Of a stretch of 20,861 nucleotides of DNA, positions 20,396 to 20,861 are shown piece after piece. The position numbers and the translations under genes were made by a program. The stretch is from Lingula anatina. Its lineage: Eukaryota; Brachiopoda; Lingulata; Lingulida; Lingulidae. The stretch is from NCBI RefSeq assembly GCF_001039355.2, contig NW_019775692.1, positions 169,514 to 190,374 of the forward strand, read 5' to 3'. Every line of letters begins with the position of its first letter. The first letter of the stretch is position 1. Under the pieces are notes generated by a model that worked only from the letters and a program-made list of their open reading frames with translations, did not search any database and was not told where the DNA came from.

Positions 20396-20861
20396 ACGTG
20401 CTGTTATACCGGTAAAGCTACTGAATCAATTCAAGTTCGTTGGCTTTCATTGATTGGCCTGTTCGGAAAGTTCCTAGTAAGATGACTTTAGATGCTTTTA
20501 TTTTCATGATGTTGTTACTCTTTGACCATTTACTGCCTTACATACATTCTTTTGGGTAATTGATAAATCTTTAGTGTTCAGTGACTTAATTAATTAACAT
20601 TTACACATGTCATCTTACGGGTGGCGTCTTAATTGCGATTTTAGGGTTAAAAGGAAAAAATCGGTTTCTAAAATTTCTCTTGTACCGGAGCACCCACGAT
20701 CCCCGTTTTAATGCTGAATTAATGACACCATTTACTACTCCAAATCCCTACCAGCAACTTTTCTAAAAGTCTTAGTTCAGATTTTATTGTTGATGAAGCA
20801 AAATAATGCATTTATTTAATAAAAATCTGTTATTAGGGGCTTATAACTCTGTAAAAAAAAA
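20396..20861. other. Non-coding interval to the end of the window
   Basis: After the tandem repeat, 20445-20505 is a second copy of the 18421 module. The rest (20506-20861) is AT-rich, with no recognised gene or repeat, and ends in a short A run. Confidence 0.5.

Overview
This is an AT-rich, intron- and repeat-dominated stretch of animal nuclear DNA. It is probably from a marine invertebrate such as an echinoderm, hemichordate, cephalochordate or lophotrochozoan; the sequence alone does not settle the phylum. The reasons are one recognisable metazoan gene with GT-AG introns, tRNA-derived repeats, several fold-back (MITE-like) elements, abundant microsatellites and long poly-G/C runs. No bacterial-style gene, operon, CRISPR array or intact transposase or polymerase gene is visible.

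The one gene supported with confidence is a beta-thymosin (G-actin-sequestering peptide) on the minus strand. Its coding sequence is complement(join(579..604,946..1045)), 41 codons plus stop, split by a 341-bp intron with good splice signals. A 7-nt piece of 5' UTR precedes the ATG, directly after a strong splice acceptor, so there must be an upstream non-coding exon. The best candidate in the window is at 12084-12161: an initiator-like start, a TATA element about 31 bp upstream and a strong GTGAGT donor. If correct, the gene spans about 11.6 kb with a first intron of about 11 kb, and 12.16-12.30 kb is its promoter.

Layout: 1-578 is the 3' UTR and downstream flank. 579-1052 holds the coding exons. 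1053-12083 is inferred intron 1, carrying three inverted-repeat elements (3467-3679, 5165-5341, 5650-5815), simple repeats, poly-G/C runs, and a GC-richer patch near 8.75-8.95 kb that could be regulatory. 12084-12300 is the inferred first exon and promoter. 12.3-16.0 kb has no recognisable gene and contains microsatellites and a 55-bp minisatellite that runs into an ambiguous base at 14465. 16.08-17.07 kb contains a striking cluster of a 12-bp palindrome (TAGRTCGATCYA, seven copies), six of them inside a nested palindromic element. 17.2-20.5 kb is a mosaic of diverged repeat modules, including two copies of a tRNA-derived repeat, a separate tRNA-like sequence, and a near-identical 250-bp duplication across a single N at 19589 that looks like an unmerged allelic contig overlap.

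Most other open frames of 60-110 codons lack recognisable motifs and fall in repeats, in the inferred intron or opposite the real exons. I do not annotate them as genes.
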